64,000 nt of DNA, taken from Carboxylicivirga caseinilyticus. GTDB lineage: Bacteria > Bacteroidota > Bacteroidia > Bacteroidales > Marinilabiliaceae. Shown here piece after piece: positions 29,051 to 38,026 of the stretch (position 1 is the first letter of the stretch; each line of letters opens with the position of its first letter). The position numbers and the translations under genes were made by a program. The stretch is taken from contig JAFMVE010000002.1 of NCBI GenBank assembly GCA_025499705.1, positions 159,389-223,388 of the forward strand, given 5' to 3'. The notes beneath the pieces were generated by a model. The model was not told where the DNA came from. It did not search any database and saw only the letters and a list, made by a program, of their open reading frames with translations.

Positions 29051-30434
29051 GGTTGAATGCGGCATTGTTTATTTGTGATGATTCAAAGGGTATAGTAAAT
29101 CGGAAACAAGCTCCTTTCTTGTATTCTTTATCCAACCAGATTTGGCCGCCCAAAGTCTCTACATATTTCTTTGATATGGCTAACCCCAGTCCGTTGCCAC
29201 CAAACTCACGTTTAAAACTATCAGACCCCTGACGGAACATATCGAAAATAACTTCATCCTGACCAGGCTGAACTCCAATGCCATTATCTTTCACAAAAAA
29301 CATTAGTTGATCATTCTGAACCTCATAACCAAAGCTTATTTCACCACCTTCATTTGTGAATTTCAAGGCATTATCCATGAGATGTTTCATCACTTTTGAT
29401 AAAGCTTCCTGATCAGAAATGATGACATCCATTCCGTCTTTCAAACCATTTTCAAAATTGATATTGACACTCTTTTTAATAACTGATGCTTGCTTTGCAA
29501 AATAGGTATGAGTATGCTCCATTAAGTCATTCAACACAACCTTGCTATATTCTTCCTGCATCAATCTGGTTTGCAACTTCGAAATATCAATCAGGTCATC
29601 CATTACCTTAAGCAGCTGCAAACCATTTAAATTGACTATATCAACGTACTCATCCCGTTCTTCAACAGTCAATGAATCAGACCGAAGCAGTTCCATAAAT
29701 CCAAGAATCACGTTTAAAGGAGTTCTTATCTCGTGACTTAAATTAGCAAGGAATGTTGATTTTAACTGATCGTATTCTTTTGATTTAAGTTGGGCTTTGC
29801 GCAATTCTGCAACTGAATAATCTAGTTTCTTATTTTTATCTTTTAAAGCACGATGCATCAGTTCCAACTCAGCATTACGCTTTCTAACTTCTTCTTTAGC
29901 TTGCAAATGTATAATCTCTGTACTCAAACGGGGAGTAAACAAATACATCAGTGATTCAATTGTTTTATAATCCTGAATAATTGGATCTTTAAATAAAGCC
30001 ACTATTATTCCAATTGGCTCATCTGAAGAATTAAATAACGGAATTCCTATATAACCTTCTACAAGATTTTCTGACAAAGGTGTATTTCTGGTAAATTGTT
30101 CCCAGGCACAACTGGTAATTGTATGTGTTTTCTTTCCGACAACATTGGCACAGGGAGTGTCATTCATTTGATAAACAATATTGTCATAAAAATCAGTATT
30201 ACTACAATAAACCAAAGACTCAATTGAGTTTTGTTTATTCTGATAGGTACCAATCATTAAATAATCCGCTGAGATTAATCCACATATTTTCTGACCTATA
30301 TAACGAAAATAATCATCACCTATATGGCGATTACTCGGTGAAAAAATATCATAAATCACAGGCTCAACCTTCTTGAAGGTTTCAAGTAAATTATTATGTT
30401 TTTTATTCCTGAAAAATAATCTCTTCCAATCCAT
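29016..30434 (-). CDS. Soluble GAF-domain sensor histidine kinase
   Basis: This 472-aa protein has no membrane helix. Residues ~30-175 form a GAF-like sensor, ~178-225 a coiled coil, then HisKA with phospho-acceptor H234 (FLANLSHEIRTPL), and a HATPase_c domain with the N-box (DNALKFTNEGG), DNGIGV and GGNGLGLAISKKYVE. It should sense a cytoplasmic signal and phosphorylate an unidentified regulator; no response regulator is adjacent. The C-terminal ~11 codons are antisense to the end of the alanine dehydrogenase gene (35-nt overlap), so the two transcripts must overlap. Confidence 0.92.
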   Translation of the reverse strand: MDWKRLFFRNKKHNNLLETFKKVEPVIYDIFSPSNRHIGDDYFRYIGQKICGLISADYLMIGTYQNKQNSIESLVYCSNTDFYDNIVYQMNDTPCANVVGKKTHTITSCAWEQFTRNTPLSENLVEGYIGIPLFNSSDEPIGIIVALFKDPIIQDYKTIESLMYLFTPRLSTEIIHLQAKEEVRKRNAELELMHRALKDKNKKLDYSVAELRKAQLKSKEYDQLKSTFLANLSHEIRTPLNVILGFMELLRSDSLTVEERDEYVDIVNLNGLQLLKVMDDLIDISKLQTRLMQEEYSKVVLNDLMEHTHTYFAKQASVIKKSVNINFENGLKDGMDVIISDQEALSKVMKHLMDNALKFTNEGGEISFGYEVQNDQLMFFVKDNGIGVQPGQDEVIFDMFRQGSDSFKREFGGNGLGLAISKKYVETLGGQIWLDKEYKKGACFRFTIPFESSQINNAAFNLKRQPLVNQYL

Positions 30435-30576
30435 GCAAAATACTTAACACCACCAAAATATATAAAATACACTTCCTTTATAATTTATTTTGATTAGTTG
30501 CTCTTATTTGTAGTTTGAATGCATTATTAACACAATAAAATTTTAACTATTACCGAATAAAACAAATGTTAAATCT

Positions 30577-32259
30577 TTAATAACCTGCTGCATTTCCATC
30601 TTTCCTGGATTCAGATGCACCAAAATAAACACCTTTTTCTGGGTCATACCAGATTGCCTGATAACCACCATATTCCCCCGGCGAATAAGTAACCCGGTGA
30701 CCTAACCGCGTTAATCCCAAAATTTGTTGCGGATCAAATCCTGTTTCCAGATGAATCTCACCTCTTCCTTTTGAGGAAAGTCCTGTGGGAGTAGATGATC
30801 CATCGTGACTAAAACGGGGAGCATCACCTGCTTCCTGAAGATTCATACCGAAATCAATGATATTCATTAAAATCTGAACGTGTCCCTGTGGCTGAAAATC
30901 ACCTCCCATCACGCCAAAACTCATCACAGGTTTTCCATCTTTCGTTACAAAAGCAGGAATTATGGTATGAAACGGTCTTTTGCCAGGCTCAAATACATTT
31001 GCCTGATCAGGATTTAAAGAGAAAAGTTCCCCTCTGTCCTGCAACATAAAACCCAATTCCGGTGGAACCATTCCTGATCCCATTCCACGGTAATTACTCT
31101 GAATCAGCGAAACCATATTGCCCCATTGATCGGCTACAGTCAGATATATTGTTTCTCCGGCACTTATTTCACCAGCCTGATAAGATCCTGCACGTTCTTC
31201 ATTAATTAAATTCCTCCGTTCACTGCCATATTCATCAGAAATTAATTTCTCAACCGGAACATCTGCCATTTGCATATCTGCATAATACTTAGCCCGGTCT
31301 TCAAAGGCAAGCTTTTTTGCTTCAGTTACCAAATGTAAATGACGTGCAGTGCCATATTCATCTTTTCTGAAAGAATATCCTTTTAAGATAGATAACATTT
31401 GCAGGGCTGTTATACCCTGACCATTGGGTGGCAACTCCCATATATCATAACCCCTGTAATTTATTGAAACAGGATCAACCCACTCGCTATGGTGTGCTGC
31501 AAAATCTTTCGTTGAAAGAAAACCACCCTGACTTTTAATAAAATCTGCAATTGTTTTTGCCACTTCACCTTTATAAAAACCATCCCGACCTTTATTCGCA
31601 AGTATTTTATAGGTGTTAGCTAAATATGGATTCTTAAATATTTGTCCTTTCTCAGGTGCTAAACCATTATTGGTATAGGTATCAACCACGTTGGGGTACT
31701 TTTCAAATCGGTTTACAGATAGTTTCCAATAATAAGCAATAAGCTCAGTTAATGGAAATCCGTCTTCAGCATAATTGATTGCGGGCTGCAAAATATTCTT
31801 CATTGGAAGTTTTCCAAATTTAGAGTGTAACTCAAACCAGCCATCAACACACCCGGGCACTGTAACAGGTAATGGACCAAATGACGGAATCATATCTAAC
31901 CCCTGATTTTTAAAATAATCCAATGAAAGATCTTGTGGTGATCGTCCACTTCCATTTAAACCATAAAGTTTCTGTGTTTTTGCATCCCAAACAATAGCAA
32001 ACAAATCACCGCCAACTCCAGAACCGGTTGGCTCCATCAACCCTAAAGTGGCATTGGCAGCAATAGCCGCATCAATGGCTGATCCACCTTGTTTCAGTAT
32101 ATCTAATCCTACTTGTGTTGCTAACGGATGACTTGTGCAAACCATTCCGTTTTTACCGATCACCTCACTTCTCGAAGCAAAATTTCTTCCGGTTATCCGA
32201 TCCTGTGCACTCGCTAAAACCGGAATTAATATGAGCAAGACAAATACTTTTATTCTCAT
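30577..32259 (-). CDS. ggt: Secreted gamma-glutamyltransferase
   Basis: The 560-aa protein has a signal peptide (cleavage near ASAQ, residue ~19). The large-subunit part has SHPLATQVGLDILKQGGSAIDAAIAANATLGLMEPTGSGVGGD. The predicted autocatalytic cut is before T370 in GETIYLTVADQWGN, the nucleophile of the mature enzyme; the oxyanion GSGMVPPELGFMLQ and RPFHTIIPA follow. The enzyme cleaves glutathione and other gamma-glutamyl compounds in the periplasm. The nucleophile region differs slightly from classical GGT (TTHYS is ETIYL here), so another gamma-glutamyl or acyl substrate is possible. The C-terminus EYGGYQAIWYDPEKGVYFGASESRKDGNAAGY is typical. Confidence 0.92.
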   Translation of the reverse strand: MRIKVFVLLILIPVLASAQDRITGRNFASRSEVIGKNGMVCTSHPLATQVGLDILKQGGSAIDAAIAANATLGLMEPTGSGVGGDLFAIVWDAKTQKLYGLNGSGRSPQDLSLDYFKNQGLDMIPSFGPLPVTVPGCVDGWFELHSKFGKLPMKNILQPAINYAEDGFPLTELIAYYWKLSVNRFEKYPNVVDTYTNNGLAPEKGQIFKNPYLANTYKILANKGRDGFYKGEVAKTIADFIKSQGGFLSTKDFAAHHSEWVDPVSINYRGYDIWELPPNGQGITALQMLSILKGYSFRKDEYGTARHLHLVTEAKKLAFEDRAKYYADMQMADVPVEKLISDEYGSERRNLINEERAGSYQAGEISAGETIYLTVADQWGNMVSLIQSNYRGMGSGMVPPELGFMLQDRGELFSLNPDQANVFEPGKRPFHTIIPAFVTKDGKPVMSFGVMGGDFQPQGHVQILMNIIDFGMNLQEAGDAPRFSHDGSSTPTGLSSKGRGEIHLETGFDPQQILGLTRLGHRVTYSPGEYGGYQAIWYDPEKGVYFGASESRKDGNAAGY

Positions 32260-32295
32260 GATATTAACCTCTTGTTGTTACACAGATAAAAGTAT

Positions 32296-32337
32296 AAAAA
32301 AACAGCGAGAGGTTCATGTAATAAACCTTTCGCTGTT
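32296..32337 (-). terminator. Terminator of the 71-aa gene (minus strand)
   Basis: A 17-bp stem with two G-U pairs (arms 32301-32317 and 32321-32337) is preceded on the plus strand by AAAAAAA, which is the U-run on the minus strand. It separates the small gene from ggt and shows that the region upstream is transcribed on the minus strand. Confidence 0.85.
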
Positions 32338-32360
32338 CAAAAACTTATTATTGAATAAAC

Positions 32361-32576
32361 TTATGCTCTTGCCAATTTACTTTCAGGTCGGTTTATATAG
32401 TTATAAAAAATACCTACCAATAAATTACTGTCCATGTCAGGACGAATAGGTATAATTAAATCTGCAAACGTATCTGCAAACGAAATTTGTAATTCATTAC
32501 GTTTTGGGAAATCAATGCTGCTAACCTTAGCGTGAGTTCTAATTTCTCCTAATGCTACAATTAATTTAATATCCAT
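32361..32576 (-). CDS. 71-aa protein of unknown function
   Basis: I do not recognise this protein. It is soluble, mixed in composition, begins MDIKLIVALGEIRTHAKVSS and ends NRPESKLARA. Three things argue that it is a real gene: a purine-rich AAGGAAAG ribosome-binding site about 5 nt before the ATG, which is rare in this window; a strong dedicated terminator 24 nt after the stop; and no competing gene on either strand. It is a single-gene unit. No function can be proposed. Confidence 0.6.
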   Translation of the reverse strand: MDIKLIVALGEIRTHAKVSSIDFPKRNELQISFADTFADLIIPIRPDMDSNLLVGIFYNYINRPESKLARA

Positions 32577-32939
32577 CTTTCTTTCCTTTTAGCGTTTAGT
32601 TTACCGTCCGCCGTCTATTGTTTTCCTGATGTAAAAATAGGTGCCATTAAACTCTTAACCAAAGGATTTAAAGGCTTTTCCACAAGATCAAAATTCTTTG
32701 CGGTTAAAATATCAATAAAGAAGGATGAATGAAATTGCATATGGATGAATACTATTTTTTCGATGGTGAATACACTTCATTAAAGAGAAATATCTGAGCA
32801 GCTAAAAATAAATGAGGACTAAATCAGTTTATTGTTAGGATACCTTTCTTATACAAAGGTCAAAACAAGGCAAGAAAATTAACCCTATAATTGAGTAGTT
32901 TTTTTACCTTTGTTTTCGTTGAAAAATCTTCATCAATAA
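32577..32939. other. 363-nt intergenic region between the 71-aa gene and the M23 peptidase
   Basis: The genes on either side diverge, so this stretch must hold both promoters. The only clear element is the -7 box at 32905-32912 for the M23 gene. I see no full TAnnTTTG box on the minus strand, no strong hairpin and no coding frame. Confidence 0.5.
32905..32912 (+). promoter_or_regulatory. -7 box candidate for the M23-dxr unit
   Basis: TACCTTTG fits TAnnTTTG exactly and lies 27 nt before the ATG at 32940. The nearest TTG (32891-32893) is too close to act as the -33 box. Confidence 0.4.
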
Positions 32940-33818
32940 ATGGCAAAAACAGAAAAAAGCAAGACACTAGTTCAGAAGTTAAAACATAAATACCGACTTG
33001 CTGTCTTTAATGAACAAACATATGAAGAAGTCTTTGGAATGAGACTTTCAAGACTGAATGTTTTTATAAGCATTGGTATCACTTTTATAATTCTGATCAT
33101 TTCTGTTATTTATCTGATTGCCTTTACAGGATTGCGCGAATACATACCTGGCTATCCATCCGGGAAAGAAAGACGTATGATCATTCAAAATACGCAAAGG
33201 GTAGACAGCCTGATTATGGAAATTGAAAGACGCGACAGATTCTTTAGAGATATCCGGGCAATCATGTCTGGTGAGTTACCAGAAGGTGCTACAGCTGAAG
33301 ACCTCGATAGTACCGGCTCCATTAACAATAATAAAATAACCTTCAAAAAATCAGAAGAAGATTCAATCTTTAGAGAACAAGTTGAGCAGGAAGAGAAGTT
33401 TAACCTTTCTGCCTTTGAAACTACCAGCTCTAAACTTGAACTGGAACATCGCTTTCTATTTTCTCCATTAAAAGGGGTTGTTGTTAATAAATTCGGTGAA
33501 TCAGAAGGTCATTTTGGAGTTGATATTGTTGCAAAAGAAGGAGCCAGAGTTAGTTCCGTTCTTGATGGAACCGTTATTTTTACCGGCTGGACTGTTGAAA
33601 CAGGATATGTCATTCAGGTACAGCATAGTCATAACCTTATCTCGTTGTATAAGCATAACGAACGACTCTTAAAAAGTATGGGTGATAAGGTGCAGGCAGG
33701 TGAAGCCATTGCTCATGTTGGTAACTCAGGCGAATTAACAACCGGTCCACATTTACATTTCGAACTATGGTATAATGGCGTTGCTGTAGATGCCGAACAA
33801 TACATCTCATTTGAGTAA
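32940..33818 (+). CDS. Membrane-anchored M23 metallopeptidase (LytM-type)
   Basis: The 292-aa protein has one membrane helix (~41-63) with a short cytoplasmic Lys-rich N-terminus, a coiled-coil-like linker (~76-110), an acidic linker, and a C-terminal M23 domain. The zinc site is complete: H191 and D195 in GHFGVD, and H273 in HLHFE with H271; H239 is the likely catalytic partner. It is expected to cut peptide cross-links of peptidoglycan on the periplasmic side. dxr follows 29 nt later on the same strand. Confidence 0.92.
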   Translation: MAKTEKSKTLVQKLKHKYRLAVFNEQTYEEVFGMRLSRLNVFISIGITFIILIISVIYLIAFTGLREYIPGYPSGKERRMIIQNTQRVDSLIMEIERRDRFFRDIRAIMSGELPEGATAEDLDSTGSINNNKITFKKSEEDSIFREQVEQEEKFNLSAFETTSSKLELEHRFLFSPLKGVVVNKFGESEGHFGVDIVAKEGARVSSVLDGTVIFTGWTVETGYVIQVQHSHNLISLYKHNERLLKSMGDKVQAGEAIAHVGNSGELTTGPHLHFELWYNGVAVDAEQYISFE

Positions 33819-33847
33819 CGACAAAATATACACACAAGGGTAGATTC

Positions 33848-35008
33848 ATGTTAAAAAAGATAGCGATTCTTGGATCGACAGGATCCATTGGCAGGCAAAC
33901 ACTTGAGGTTATTGAACAACATCCGGAAAACTTTTCAGTTGAGATATTAACAGCCAATAACAGTGCTGAACTACTCATTGAACAAGCCATAAAATTTAAG
34001 CCAAACACTGTTGTAATAGGGAATAAAGAAAAATATAAGCAGGTCAGTGATGCTTTAATTGACCATGATATAAAAATTTACGCAGGCGAAGAAGCAATTG
34101 CACAGGTGGTTGAGATGAATACGGTTGATATTGTTTTAACAGCAATGGTTGGTTTTTCAGGATTGCTCCCAACAGTTAATGCTATCAAAGCCGGAAAAAC
34201 AATAGCCTTAGCTAATAAAGAAACCATGGTGGTGGCAGGTGATATAATTACCAAACTATCCCATGAATACAAAGTTAGCATCTTGCCCGTTGACTCAGAA
34301 CATTCTGCTATCTTCCAATGTCTGGTGGGTGAATATCATAATCCAATTGAAAAAATTTATCTAACTGCCTCAGGTGGCCCTTTCAGAGGTAAGAATGTTG
34401 AGTTTCTTAGGAAAGTAACCAGGTGTCAGGCATTAAATCATCCTAACTGGAGTATGGGCGATAAAATCACCATTGATAGTGCTTCGTTGATGAATAAAGG
34501 TCTGGAAGCGATTGAAGCCAGATGGTTATTTGGATTGCGTCCGGAACAGATTGACATTGTAGTACATCCTCAGTCTATCGTTCATTCATTGGTTCAGTTC
34601 GAGGACGGATCTATGAAAGCGCAGATGGGATTACCGGACATGCGCTTACCTATTCAATATGCCTTATCTTTTCCTGAAAGACTAAAGGTAAATTTTGAGC
34701 GTTTTAACTTTTTAGACTATCCTTCATTAACTTTTGAAAAAGCGGACATTAAAGTATTCCGAAATCTGGATCTTGCATTTGAAGCGATGAAAAAAGGCGG
34801 TAATCTGCCATGTATACTTAATGCAGCTAACGAAATTGCTGTCGATAACTTCTTAAAGAGTAAAATTGGTTTTGTTGAAATGTCGGATATTATTGAAAAA
34901 ACAATGGAACTGTCAACATTTATTGCTGCTCCAACGTTTGATGATTACCTAAACTCAAATGCAGAAGCCCGGGAACTGGCTTCAGAAATAATTAAGAAGA
35001 GAAATTAA
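33848..35008 (+). CDS. dxr: 1-deoxy-D-xylulose 5-phosphate reductoisomerase
   Basis: The 386-aa enzyme performs the second step of the MEP isoprenoid pathway. It has the NADPH-binding ILGSTGSIGRQTLEVI, ALANKETMV, the metal/substrate segment LPVDSEHSAIFQ, the flexible loop with CQALNHPNWSMG, and SASLMNKGLEAIEA. Length is normal. This is the second gene of the unit with the M23 peptidase. Confidence 0.97.
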   Translation: MLKKIAILGSTGSIGRQTLEVIEQHPENFSVEILTANNSAELLIEQAIKFKPNTVVIGNKEKYKQVSDALIDHDIKIYAGEEAIAQVVEMNTVDIVLTAMVGFSGLLPTVNAIKAGKTIALANKETMVVAGDIITKLSHEYKVSILPVDSEHSAIFQCLVGEYHNPIEKIYLTASGGPFRGKNVEFLRKVTRCQALNHPNWSMGDKITIDSASLMNKGLEAIEARWLFGLRPEQIDIVVHPQSIVHSLVQFEDGSMKAQMGLPDMRLPIQYALSFPERLKVNFERFNFLDYPSLTFEKADIKVFRNLDLAFEAMKKGGNLPCILNAANEIAVDNFLKSKIGFVEMSDIIEKTMELSTFIAAPTFDDYLNSNAEARELASEIIKKRN

Positions 35009-35101
35009 AATTTAATGATTAAACCGCAGCTGATCTAAATGTCAAAAAGAGACTCTTACACTTGAGCTGTTAATGGTTAATCTACTTTAAACAGAAAAAG
35101 A

Positions 35102-35109
35102 TATATTTG
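35102..35109 (+). promoter_or_regulatory. -7 box candidate for rseP
   Basis: TATATTTG fits TAnnTTTG exactly and lies 26 nt before the rseP ATG, in the 127-nt gap after dxr. No properly spaced TTG is visible. Confidence 0.35.
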
Positions 35110-35135
35110 TTGCCTAATTACGAAAACTGATATTA

Positions 35136-36455
35136 ATGGATATTTTTATAAAAGCCGTACAATTAATTCTAAGTCTTTCCATACTCGTTATTCTGCACGA
35201 GTTTGGCCATTTCTTTTTTGCCCGTTTATTCAAAATCAGAGTGGAAAAATTCTATTTATTTTTCGACCCATGGTTCTCGTTGTTTAAATTTAAAAAAGGG
35301 GAAACTGAATATGGTGTGGGATGGTTACCATTAGGTGGTTATGTTAAAATATCCGGTATGATTGATGAGTCAATGGATAAAGAAGCCATGGCTCAGCCAG
35401 CCCAACCCTGGGAATTCAGATCAAAGCCAGCCTGGCAACGACTATTAGTAATGGTTGGCGGAGTTGTGGTTAACTTCATCACAGCCTTGTTTATCTTCTG
35501 GATGATTTTGTTTAAATGGGGAGAATCCTATATACCAGTTGAAACTGCTAAGTACGGATTATACTACCACGAAATTGGTCATGAAATAGGACTACAGGAT
35601 GGAGATATTGTATTGAAAGTTGACGATTTTGATGTTGAATCAAGCAGTGATATTGCAAGGCTTATTCTTATTGAAAAAGGCAAAATCCTTACGGTTAAAA
35701 GAGGAGAAGAAATTATTTCAGTATCAATACCGGAAAGTTACGACCAGACTTTTTTAAGAAATGAAGTCAAGGATTTTGCAGGCATACGAACACCCGTTGT
35801 GGTAGCCGAAGTTGTAAAAAACTCAAATGCGTCTGAGGCAGGCTTATTGATTGGCGACAGCATAGTAAGCATCAATGATAAATCAACTGCTTTTTTCAAT
35901 GAGTTTACAGAAGAAATGCAGAATCAAAAATCAAATGATATTGATTTAGGTATCTATCGCAATGGACAACCTATGACCATACATGCACAAGTTACCGAAA
36001 ACGGAACGCTTGGATTTGATGCTTCAGGAGCTACCGGTTATGCAGAAATTAAAATGCATAAGTATGGCTTATGGGAAGCTTTCCCTATCGGTGTTAAGAT
36101 GGGATTTGATACTCTGATCAATTATATCAAGCAGATGCGTCTTATCTTCACCAAAGAAGGGGCAAAACAAGTGGGCGGATTCGGTGCAATGGGTAAATTA
36201 TTCCCTGCAAACTGGAGTTGGTTGATATTCTGGAGTAATACTGCCTTGATTTCTGTCATTCTTGCATTTATGAATATATTGCCTATTCCGGCTTTAGATG
36301 GTGGACATGTATTATTCTTACTTTACGAAATTGTTACCGGTCGTAAACCCGGAGATAAGTTTATGGAATATGCTCAGGTTACAGGTATGATTTTATTATT
36401 GGGATTACTTCTTTTTGCCAATGGAAATGATATCTTTAAATTGTTCTCAAAATAA
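35136..36455 (+). CDS. rseP: Site-2 intramembrane metalloprotease RseP
   Basis: The 439-aa membrane protease has the zinc motif HEFGH (H21, E22, H25) in the first helix, the GYVKI/SGM loop, a long periplasmic section with one or two PDZ-like domains (~115-300), and the third metal ligand in NILPIPALDGGH near the C-terminus. It cleaves substrates such as anti-sigma factors and leftover signal peptides within the membrane. It sits in the usual Bacteroidetes context of dxr-rseP. Confidence 0.96.
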   Translation: MDIFIKAVQLILSLSILVILHEFGHFFFARLFKIRVEKFYLFFDPWFSLFKFKKGETEYGVGWLPLGGYVKISGMIDESMDKEAMAQPAQPWEFRSKPAWQRLLVMVGGVVVNFITALFIFWMILFKWGESYIPVETAKYGLYYHEIGHEIGLQDGDIVLKVDDFDVESSSDIARLILIEKGKILTVKRGEEIISVSIPESYDQTFLRNEVKDFAGIRTPVVVAEVVKNSNASEAGLLIGDSIVSINDKSTAFFNEFTEEMQNQKSNDIDLGIYRNGQPMTIHAQVTENGTLGFDASGATGYAEIKMHKYGLWEAFPIGVKMGFDTLINYIKQMRLIFTKEGAKQVGGFGAMGKLFPANWSWLIFWSNTALISVILAFMNILPIPALDGGHVLFLLYEIVTGRKPGDKFMEYAQVTGMILLLGLLLFANGNDIFKLFSK

Positions 36456-36474
36456 AGTCAATTAATTAAATTTG
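36441..36474 (+). promoter_or_regulatory. tatA promoter (TTG-N23-TAAATTTG)
   Basis: TTG at 36441-36443, inside the last codons of rseP, and TAAATTTG at 36467-36474 match both boxes with a 23-bp spacer. The ATG is at 36496. Confidence 0.35.
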
Positions 36475-36495
36475 TAGTAACAAAAACTTTTTAAA

Positions 36496-36714
36496 ATGAA
36501 TCTAGCTAGCATTATACTTTGGGCATTGCCTGGTGGACCAGAATGGATCTTAATTATTTTGGCTTTGTTGTTGTTATTCGGAGGTCGTAAAATTCCTGAG
36601 TTAATGAAAGGTCTTGGACAAGGTATGAAGGAGTTTAAGAAGGCCCGCAACGAAGATGGTACTGACAAAGAATCAGACAAAAAAGACAAAATAGAAGATA
36701 AAACTGCCGAGTAA
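36496..36714 (+). CDS. tatA: Twin-arginine translocase subunit TatA
   Basis: The 72-aa protein has one N-terminal membrane helix ([15 protein letters not shown]), the [23 protein letters not shown] amphipathic helix signature of TatA/E, and a charged tail. It would form the Tat pore for folded proteins. No tatC is in the window. A terminator follows. Confidence 0.93.
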   Translation: MNLASIILWALPGGPEWILIILALLLLFGGRKIPELMKGLGQGMKEFKKARNEDGTDKESDKKDKIEDKTAE

Positions 36715-36738
36715 GGTAGCTTTTTGATAAAAATATTC

Positions 36739-36769
36739 AGGCCGCCCTCCTTGAGGATTGGCCTTTTTT
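36739..36769 (+). terminator. Terminator after tatA
   Basis: The stem AGGCC...CTCC / GGA...GGCCT has a small internal bulge and is followed by TTTTTT. Confidence 0.7.
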
Positions 36770-36786
36770 GCATATTGATAATATGC
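36770..36786. repeat. 7-bp inverted repeat upstream of the lytic transglycosylase
   Basis: GCATATT-GAT-AATATGC lies 19 nt before the ATG at 36806. It could be an operator or a chance AT-rich palindrome. Confidence 0.35.
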
Positions 36787-36805
36787 CCTTTTAACAGGAT
36801 GTGAG

Positions 36806-38002
36806 ATGAGGATTATTGTTTTTTTGTTCGCTTTAGTGTTTGTTCAACTTATTTCTGCACAAAACAGTGCTGAAGCTGTTTTACCCCACTATCCCGATTG
36901 GATGTATCAAAACAGGCTGGAAGAACTGGATAAAAAAACCTCCATCAATCTGGACTACAATTCGCAGGTACAGGCTTTTATTGAAGTATATACCGTTAAA
37001 CGACGAGATCATCTGGCAAATATCATTGGCCTTTCTGAAATGTATTTTCCATTATTCGAAGAATATCTGGCCAAATATGATTTACCTATGGAATTAAAAT
37101 ACCTGGCTATTGTAGAGTCGGCACTCGACCCCAGAGCAAAATCTAAGTCAGGAGCCATGGGACTTTGGCAATTTCTGTATCATGCATCCCGTATGTTTGA
37201 TTTGAAAGTTGACACCTATGTTGATGAACGGTGCGACCCGGTAAAAAGCACTGAAGCAGCCTGCAAATATTTACGTTATCTATATCACAACCTTAACGAC
37301 TGGCAATTAGCTCTTGCAGCTTATAACGGAGGTATTGGAGTTGTACAGAATGCTATCGAACGATCGGGTGGTAAAACCGATTTCTGGGAACTGCAACCAT
37401 ATCTTCCGGCTGCAGTAAAAAGTTATGTACCTGCCTTTATTGCAGTTAACTATGTAATGAATAATTACAACAAACACGAAGTTGAGGCCAATCCACCTAA
37501 AATGAATTTTAATGAAATTGACACTGTATTTGTTTCAAAATCATTAACCTTTCAACAAGTAAGCGATGCTTCGGGTGCATCAATGGAAATGCTTCGCTGG
37601 CTGAACCCGTCATTTATTAAAGATTATATACCGGCAAATGATTTGCCAACCCGCATTTTTCTTCCAAAAGCTAACATTGTAAGTTTTGTAAAAGCCGAGA
37701 AGAACCTTGAGAACGCAGGAGGACCGGTTGTAGAACTAATTCCGGTTGGAGATACCAACGGACGCGAAAAAATAGATCATGTGGTTAGTAAAGGTGAATA
37801 TTTTCATAAGATAGCCATCGATCATTATTGCCGTATCAGTGATATAATGCTCTGGAACAACATGAAAAAAAGAGATCTTTATGTTGGGCAGAAACTGGTA
37901 ATCTGGCAACCCAAAGAGGAAGAAAACTATTTTTTTGTAGTGGATGAAATCATGAATCCTGAGAAATTAAATTGGAAAGAAAGTTTTTTAGCTACAGAAT
38001 AA
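36806..38002 (+). CDS. LysM lytic transglycosylase (MltD-like, GH23)
   Basis: The 398-aa secreted protein has a signal peptide (to ~AQ at residue 19), a GH23/SLT domain with catalytic E104 in LAIVESALDP, GAMGLWQF and LALAAYNGG, and a C-terminal LysM domain (HVVSKGEYFHKIAIDHYCR, ~325-370). A weaker LysM-like segment lies at ~235-285. It cleaves the glycan strands of peptidoglycan with formation of anhydromuropeptides. It begins a four-gene same-strand run with the DUF4837, unknown and M17 genes. Confidence 0.93.
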   Translation: MRIIVFLFALVFVQLISAQNSAEAVLPHYPDWMYQNRLEELDKKTSINLDYNSQVQAFIEVYTVKRRDHLANIIGLSEMYFPLFEEYLAKYDLPMELKYLAIVESALDPRAKSKSGAMGLWQFLYHASRMFDLKVDTYVDERCDPVKSTEAACKYLRYLYHNLNDWQLALAAYNGGIGVVQNAIERSGGKTDFWELQPYLPAAVKSYVPAFIAVNYVMNNYNKHEVEANPPKMNFNEIDTVFVSKSLTFQQVSDASGASMEMLRWLNPSFIKDYIPANDLPTRIFLPKANIVSFVKAEKNLENAGGPVVELIPVGDTNGREKIDHVVSKGEYFHKIAIDHYCRISDIMLWNNMKKRDLYVGQKLVIWQPKEEENYFFVVDEIMNPEKLNWKESFLATE

Positions 38003-38026
38003 CTGATTTTAAAACATCAATATATT

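Noticed and set aside
36462..36773. 103-codon open frame antisense to tatA
   Set aside because: It covers tatA and its terminator hairpin; tatA is certain, and the antisense product is a mirror of its codons.
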